From a virus: a stretch of DNA of 59,596 bases. The notes beneath the pieces were generated by a model, which saw only the letters and a program-made list of their open reading frames with translations, was not told the DNA's origin and did not search any database. The stretch covers positions 1 to 59,596 of IMG/VR virus record IMGVR_UViG_3300047163_000012; one strand, given 5' to 3'. Position numbers and translations under genes: made by a program. This document shows positions 54,823 to 59,596 of the stretch, piece after piece. Within the stretch, counting starts at the first letter, position 1, and the number at the start of each line of letters is the position of its first letter.

Positions 54823-55947
54823 ATGGCAAACCTTGCAACGAAAAATTTCTCGACGTTGGTTTCGGACTTCGCTGCGGCGGTGCAGTCCGCCGCGACAACG
54901 CTGACGGACTTCAAGATCGGTTCCGTTCTTTTGGCGATCGGCGAAGCGAACTCTGCGGTCGCGCTATGGCTTCAAGGCATGATCTTGAAGCTTCTGACTT
55001 CGACGCGGCTTTCAACTTCGACAGGCAGCGATGTCGATTCGTTCGTTGCAGATTTCATGATGACTCGGCAGCCCGCATTGCAGTCGTCAGGAATTACGAA
55101 CTTTTCTCGCGTCACGCCGTCGATCGCAACGCAAGTTCCGATCGGTGCAATCGTCCAAAGCGGCGACGGATCGCAAAGCTTCGCGGTGATCCGCGATGCG
55201 ACGAATCCGAATTATTCGTCCGCCACGGACTCCTATCCAGTCGCGATCGGAACGATATCGGTCGGCGTCACGACGCAAGCCGTCAATGGCGGCGCGGCTG
55301 GCAACGTGATCGCTGGCGCTATTTCGGTATTGCAGACAGGGATCACGGGGATCGACTCGGTCAGCAATCCGTCAGCTTTTACGAACGGCGCAGATCAGGA
55401 AACGGACGCCGCCGTTAAAACGCGGTTCTGGAACAAGATCGCAGCGCTGTCCGCAGGGACAGAAGCCGCTATTCGCGAAGCCGTCAGCGGCGTCGGACAG
55501 GGATTACAGGTCACGATCGGCGAAAATCAAGACTACGCCGGGAACGTCAATAATGGACTTGTGACGATCATCGTCGATGATGGCACCGGGTCGATCACGC
55601 CCGATCTTGTCACGCTTGGCGCGCAAGCCGCAGATAAGGTCCGGGCGGCTGGCGTCAGGTATGGCGTTTTCGCTGCGGTGAAATTGGTCGCGAACGTAAT
55701 CATGACGATCACGACAGCGGCGGGTTTCTCTCATCCCGTCGTCGTCGGCCAGGTCGCGACGAAGATCGCGGCCTATATTCAGGCGCTTGGGCTTGGGAAT
55801 CCGCTTCCGTTCACGATCCTTGAATCAATCGCATATAGCGTTCCGGGCGTGACGAACGTCTCAAACGTCTCGCTAAACGGCGCGACGCTTGATCTTAATC
55901 CGACATATAAGCAAACAATAAAGCCGGGCACGGTGGCGGTGAGCTAA
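54823..55947 (+). CDS. Baseplate J-like protein
   Basis: 374 residues. TRLSTSTGSDVDSFVADFMM, VPIGAIVQSGDGSQSFAVIR, QAVNGGAAGNVIAGAIS, TDAAVKTRFWNKIAALSAGT and GVRYGVFAAVKLVANVIMTI are in the order of gpJ. It bridges wedge and fibres. Confidence 0.92.
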   Translation: MANLATKNFSTLVSDFAAAVQSAATTLTDFKIGSVLLAIGEANSAVALWLQGMILKLLTSTRLSTSTGSDVDSFVADFMMTRQPALQSSGITNFSRVTPSIATQVPIGAIVQSGDGSQSFAVIRDATNPNYSSATDSYPVAIGTISVGVTTQAVNGGAAGNVIAGAISVLQTGITGIDSVSNPSAFTNGADQETDAAVKTRFWNKIAALSAGTEAAIREAVSGVGQGLQVTIGENQDYAGNVNNGLVTIIVDDGTGSITPDLVTLGAQAADKVRAAGVRYGVFAAVKLVANVIMTITTAAGFSHPVVVGQVATKIAAYIQALGLGNPLPFTILESIAYSVPGVTNVSNVSLNGATLDLNPTYKQTIKPGTVAVS

Positions 55948-55951
55948 TCCG

Positions 55952-56614
55952 ATGGCGACTGGCGACACTAACGACATGGTGAACCGCCTGCGGGCGGTTT
56001 TTCCAAATTGGTTTTCAGACCCTTCGGTTTCCAAATTTGCGAACGCGGTGTTCGCAGGATTGGCGACAGGGCTGTCGTTCGCCTATAGCGCGATTCAATA
56101 TGCCAAATTGCAGACACGGATTCAGACCGCGACGGGCGGGTGGCTTGATCTAATCGCATGGGATTTTTTCAACGTCGGATTTTTACGTCGCCGGGCGGAA
56201 AGCGACGACTCGTTTCGATCGCGTGTCCTTAAAGAAGTTCTGCGGCCTCGGCTGACTAAAGCGGCGATCCTGCAAATGTTGCTAGACCTCACTGGTCGGC
56301 AAGGCATCGTGATCGAACTGAACGACGCTTCGGCGATCGGGTCTTGGGACGGACCGGCGTTCGGTTTCGATACATACGGCGGATATGGCAGCACTGAAAA
56401 CAATGGCCTGATCATCGTTGCGCAGCGCCCGATCAATTCCGGCCTTCCGATCTTGTCAGGATATGACAGCGATGCTGGCGGTTGGGACACGAACATGTTC
56501 GGACTATTGGATCAAAGTGATCTAGTCGGTCCGCTTTCTGACGCTGACATCACTGCGCAAATTCTGCGAACTATCGCAGCGGGCATCAATCCGACAATCA
56601 TCATCACCGGCTAA
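55952..56614 (+). CDS. Baseplate/tail protein I-like (DUF2612-like)
   Basis: 220 residues. SFAYSAIQYAKLQTRIQTAT, GWLDLIAWDFFN, RRRAESDDSFRSRVLKEVLR and GTDDDI-like end (LSDADITAQILRTIAAGINP) fit the gpI/DUF2612 group of J-adjacent proteins that anchor tail fibres. Confidence 0.8.
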   Translation: MATGDTNDMVNRLRAVFPNWFSDPSVSKFANAVFAGLATGLSFAYSAIQYAKLQTRIQTATGGWLDLIAWDFFNVGFLRRRAESDDSFRSRVLKEVLRPRLTKAAILQMLLDLTGRQGIVIELNDASAIGSWDGPAFGFDTYGGYGSTENNGLIIVAQRPINSGLPILSGYDSDAGGWDTNMFGLLDQSDLVGPLSDADITAQILRTIAAGINPTIIITG

Positions 56615-56629
56615 TCGGGGAACACGAAA

Positions 56630-58243
56630 ATGGATCGTCAGACAGTTTATTCAGCGGCAATTCCGCGAAGCTTCGACATTTTGCAGCAAGAACAAAATTC
56701 GATGATCGCTCTTGCGAAGCTTGCTGAATTCATTTTCGGGACATCCGGATATGTTGACGGCTTCGCGGCGACGCCGACGACGCCTGCATCGCTAAATGTC
56801 AACGTGGCGGCTGGACAAGTGATGCAGCTTGCGTCGCTCGAAGCGACGAACTGGTCTTCGATCGGCGCTGACACGACGCACCAAATCTTGAAGCAAGGCA
56901 TCGCACTTGATTCGCAGGCGATTGCTATCACGCCGCCTGCGACGCCCGGATTCTCGCAAGTCTTCCTGATCGAAGTGCAGTATGCAGATCAGGACGGAAA
57001 CGCGACGGTTCTGCCATACTTCAACAGCGGCACGCCGTTCCCGCAGCCGCCCTTGAATGGTCCCGGTGGGGCTGGTACGTCGCAGCCGACGGTTCGCAAA
57101 GGCATCGCAGCGGTGCAGGTCAAGGCCGGGATCGCGGCCGCGACCGGAACGCAAGTCGCGCCGTCCGCTGATTCGGGATGGATCGGTCTTTGGCAAATCA
57201 CGGTCGCGAACGGTCAGACGACGATCACGTCCGGAAACATTGTTCAGGTTTCAAGCCCTGTCGTTCCGTCGATCACTCCGAAGCTTCCAGCAATTCCAGC
57301 ATATATCCAAGCCGGTTCGCCGATGTATGCCCGCGACACTGGCAGCGCAAATGCGATCATCGCGAACTTCGTGCCTGCGATCACATCATTACTGGAAGGC
57401 ACGGAACTTCGAATCAAAATTCTCGCGAACAATACGGGCGCGACGACAGCATTGATCAATGGCGTTTCATATCCTGTGACACACGGCGACGCGACGGCAC
57501 TTGTTCAAGGCGACTTGCTGGCAGGTCAGATCGGCGTGTTCCTGTTCGACGGCGCAAACTTGCAGATCGTTCGATCGACAGTCGATCCGACGACGGTCCT
57601 GCAAGTCGGCGATCCGATCTGGCGTCCGATCGCTGGCACGCTTCCGAAATTCGTCCGCGCGAACGGTCTGACGATCGGCGACGGAAGTTCGACCGCAACG
57701 GAACGCGCAAACGCTGACACGCTGCCGCTGTATACGTTCCTTTGGAATAACTTCACGAACACGCAATGCCCTGTGTCAGGCGGACGCGGTATTTCGGCGG
57801 CGGTGGACTTTTCAGTTCACAAGACGATTCAACTTCTCGACATGCGCTTCCGTGGTCCGATCGGACTCGACGACATGGGAAACAGCGCCGCAGGTCGATC
57901 GACGGGCGCGACGTTCATCACCGGCAACGCTACGACTGCCGGTGCTGTCGGCGGCGAAGCGTCGCATATTCTCACAAGTTCGGAATCGGCGGTTCATACG
58001 CACGCGAACACTCTTAACGAGTCGCCGCATTCGCACCTTGAGACTAGAAACAACGGTTCGCCAGGACCGATCACAGACATCGCCGGTTCGGTCAGTTTGA
58101 GTGCTTCCGGAACGGTTGCGTCTGCTTACTCAACACAAACTGCACTTACTGGAATCACAATTACGAACGTCAGTTCAGGCAGCGGCGGCGCGCATAATAA
58201 TATGTCGCCGTTCATGACCGGCACTTGGTATCTTAAACTTTAA
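56630..58243 (+). CDS. Tail fibre protein
   Basis: 537 residues. The N-terminus (RQTVYSAAIPRSFDILQQEQ) attaches to the baseplate and is followed by NSMIALAKLAEFIFGTSGYV and a small domain. The middle is beta-rich, and the C-terminus carries a tail-collar-like end (DMRFRGPIGLDDMGNSAAGR; SEAVHTHANTLNESPHSHLE is His-rich, as in collar/needle proteins). It binds the host. It ends MSPFMTGTWYLKL. Confidence 0.85.
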   Translation: MDRQTVYSAAIPRSFDILQQEQNSMIALAKLAEFIFGTSGYVDGFAATPTTPASLNVNVAAGQVMQLASLEATNWSSIGADTTHQILKQGIALDSQAIAITPPATPGFSQVFLIEVQYADQDGNATVLPYFNSGTPFPQPPLNGPGGAGTSQPTVRKGIAAVQVKAGIAAATGTQVAPSADSGWIGLWQITVANGQTTITSGNIVQVSSPVVPSITPKLPAIPAYIQAGSPMYARDTGSANAIIANFVPAITSLLEGTELRIKILANNTGATTALINGVSYPVTHGDATALVQGDLLAGQIGVFLFDGANLQIVRSTVDPTTVLQVGDPIWRPIAGTLPKFVRANGLTIGDGSSTATERANADTLPLYTFLWNNFTNTQCPVSGGRGISAAVDFSVHKTIQLLDMRFRGPIGLDDMGNSAAGRSTGATFITGNATTAGAVGGEASHILTSSESAVHTHANTLNESPHSHLETRNNGSPGPITDIAGSVSLSASGTVASAYSTQTALTGITITNVSSGSGGAHNNMSPFMTGTWYLKL

Positions 58244-58277
58244 CCGTCGCAGCCGCGACAAAATGGAGAAGACGACA

Positions 58278-59060
58278 ATGCGAGACTTTAACGGACATTC
58301 AGAAGTCGGATTTCGCGGCGCAAGCGACGCCGCTGTCCGCAACGCGATCGCCGCAGGCGTCGCGATGGAAACACGATATGACGTGACCGCGCACGATCGT
58401 TTCGGAAAGTTCTTGTTCAAGGCGCAGGCGAAAAACCGCGTCGTCACCGCAGGTCTGAACAAGCTTCTCGACGCGACGTTCAAGACCGGCCTTGCTTCGC
58501 CGCTTTGGTATGTCGGCCTTTGCGGCGCGTCGATCACCGACGGCGCGATCACCGCGTCGGCTGCGATCCTGACATCGGCTTCGGCGCCATTCACTTCCGG
58601 CGACGTTGGCCGCGCGATCATCGTGCGCGGTGCTGGCGCGTCCGGTGCTGATCTTGTCACGACGATCCTGTCGTTCACGAACTCCGGTTCGGTGACGTTA
58701 GCCGCGAACGCTTCGACAACCGTCACGGGTGCTTCTGTGATTTGGGAAGCACGCGCCGCTGACACGATGTCGTCTCATACGCCGTGGGTCGAAAGCGCTG
58801 CCTATTCGCAGGCGAATCGCCCTGCATTCACGCCAGGCACGATCAGCGGCGGCAGTGTCGATAACTCGGCATCGCAGGCGCAGTTTTCGATCAATGCGAA
58901 CAACACTGTGATCGGCGGTCTGTTCCTGTCCGATAACAACACGATCAGCGGAACGACTGGAACGCTTTACGGCATGGCACCTTTCAGCGTGTCGTTCCGT
59001 CAGTTGAACAACGGCGACACTCTTTCCGTCACCGCAACGCTGACCGCAGCTTCGACCTAA
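58278..59060 (+). CDS. Fibre-associated structural protein
   Basis: 260 residues from the ATG at 58278, chosen for GGAGAAG upstream over an ATG at 58263. The N-terminus FRGASDAAVRNAIAAGVAME and FGKFLFKAQAKNRVVTAGLN precede a beta-rich part (SVTLAANASTTVTGASVIWE). I recall similar proteins beside fibres in alphaproteobacterial prophages. A virion role is likely. Confidence 0.7.
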   Translation: MRDFNGHSEVGFRGASDAAVRNAIAAGVAMETRYDVTAHDRFGKFLFKAQAKNRVVTAGLNKLLDATFKTGLASPLWYVGLCGASITDGAITASAAILTSASAPFTSGDVGRAIIVRGAGASGADLVTTILSFTNSGSVTLAANASTTVTGASVIWEARAADTMSSHTPWVESAAYSQANRPAFTPGTISGGSVDNSASQAQFSINANNTVIGGLFLSDNNTISGTTGTLYGMAPFSVSFRQLNNGDTLSVTATLTAAST

Positions 59061-59074
59061 AATCGGAACTAAGG

Positions 59075-59100
59075 GCGCGGCGATTCCCGCCGCGCTCTTT
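59075..59100 (+). terminator. Terminator between fibre-region genes
   Basis: GCGCGGCG / CGCCGCGC with an ATTCC loop, followed by TCTTT. The T run is imperfect, so termination is probably partial. Confidence 0.7.
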
Positions 59101-59129
59101 CCATTGGCCGCGCATTCGGAGATTCTAAA

Positions 59130-59596
59130 ATGGGCCGCATTTATTCCGTTCCGATGAAAGCTGTCAGCGCGACGCTGGCACAGGATTTGTGGAACATCAT
59201 CGCGGGTGCCAACATGGCGCTTGCAATCCACAGCATCACACTCGGACAGAAAAACCTTACCGCTGTCGAAATGTGGAGTCTGACGCTTCGCCGCTTTCCC
59301 GTGACGGTGACGAACGGCACGGGCGGCACAGCGCCGACGCCAGCGAAGCATAACTTCAACGATGCAGCCGCGACATTCACGGCAAGAATGAACGATATGA
59401 CGACGCGCGCATCGACAACCGGCACGGCTGTCGATCTTCCATGCGACGCCATGAACGTCCTAAATGGCTTTTTCTTTCTGCCGCCGCCGGAAGACAGAAT
59501 CATCATCGCGCCGAATCAGAACTTGATCGTCGGACTTGAGACGCCGCCGTCGGCTGCCGCGCTTCTTTCCGGATCAATTGTCGTCGAAGAACTTTT
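59130..59596 (+). CDS. 5' part of structural protein split by the contig ends
   Basis: ATG at 59130 opens MGRIYSVPMKAVSATLAQDL and runs to the last base without a stop; the frame resumes at base 128 and ends at 131, giving 156 residues. It has FPVTVTNGTGGTAPTPAKHN and NFNDAAATFTARMNDMTTRA. The family looks like small fibre-tip or decoration proteins encoded next to fibres. The function is not known. Confidence 0.85.
   Translation, partial: MGRIYSVPMKAVSATLAQDLWNIIAGANMALAIHSITLGQKNLTAVEMWSLTLRRFPVTVTNGTGGTAPTPAKHNFNDAAATFTARMNDMTTRASTTGTAVDLPCDAMNVLNGFFFLPPPEDRIIIAPNQNLIVGLETPPSAAALLSGSIVVEEL
59470..59596. repeat. 127-bp terminal direct repeat, right copy
   Basis: Identical to 1-127; see the left copy. 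It shows that the contig closes on itself. Confidence 0.95.

Noticed and set aside
1-59596. Integrase, CI-type repressor, attachment site or tRNA genes
   Set aside because: I searched the translated frames and intergenic stretches for tyrosine/serine recombinase motifs, repressor-type proteins and cloverleaf-like T-loop sequences and found none that I could support; a tRNA scan would be needed to exclude tRNAs firmly.

Overview
The window is one complete tailed-phage genome, assembled as a circle and cut open inside a structural gene. Its first 127 bases are repeated exactly as its last 127 bases, and joining the ends restores an intact 156-residue gene, so the unique length is about 59,469 bp. 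Tail sheath, tail tube, a frameshifting tail chaperone, tape measure, LysM-like protein, hub, spike, gpW/gp25, gpJ and gpI homologues show a contractile-tailed (myovirus-type) virion with an HK97-fold capsid. The likely host is an alphaproteobacterium, probably of the Rhizobiales/Hyphomicrobiales. This is inferred from a GTA-type three-TM holin, a GapR-like protein, a DUF6527 protein and an Omp25/31-like porin. I see no integrase, CI-like repressor, DNA polymerase, tRNA or CRISPR array.

Layout. (1) 59130-end and 1-4333, plus strand: the last fibre-region structural genes, then lysis (GH108 endolysin, holin, small membrane proteins), ended by a strong terminator at 4394-4423. (2) 4609-18059, minus strand: a long early operon. 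It starts from the divergent control region at 18060-18286 and carries many small unknown genes, a RecT/YqaJ recombination module, a DnaQ-like exonuclease, a Zn-finger protein, a HerA-like ATPase fragment, an ASCH-like protein and an envelope set (signal-peptide HExxH protein, porin-like outer-membrane protein, RlpA-like lipoprotein). (3) 18287-22861, plus strand: a regulator-like gene, GapR-like protein, RuvC-like resolvase, DNA methyltransferase, small HTH protein and a replicative helicase (DnaB-N plus RecA-type ATPase). (4) 22862-23081: convergent gap with six TGTCCCGG motifs. (5) 23082-25855, minus strand: a small-gene operon driven by a textbook sigma70-type promoter with an overlapping inverted repeat. 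(6) 26240-27640: foreign DNA, made of the 3' remnant of an IS1595/ISXO2-type transposase, two companion genes and a second methyltransferase. (7) 27654-28638, minus strand: a proline-rich lipoprotein and two small genes. (8) 28639-29290: a 650-bp non-coding region with clustered TGTCCCGG/CCGGGACA motifs, a perfect DnaA box and an AT-richer stretch, the best candidate origin. It ends in a terminator that has no gene upstream of it. (9) 29291-59060, plus strand: middle and late genes in the order small proteins, SPRY fibre, terminase, portal, protease-scaffold, capsid, neck, tail, baseplate, fibre.

How the parts fit. Replication probably starts at 28.6-29.3 kb with host DnaA and polymerase plus the phage helicase, helped by RecT/YqaJ, the RuvC-like nuclease and the ExoX-like exonuclease. 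Late genes sit behind terminators at 29220-29247 and 35565-35590 that leave little room for new promoters, which suggests antitermination. The genome is rich in GATC and the IS-linked methyltransferase segment is poor in it, marking that segment as a recent import.
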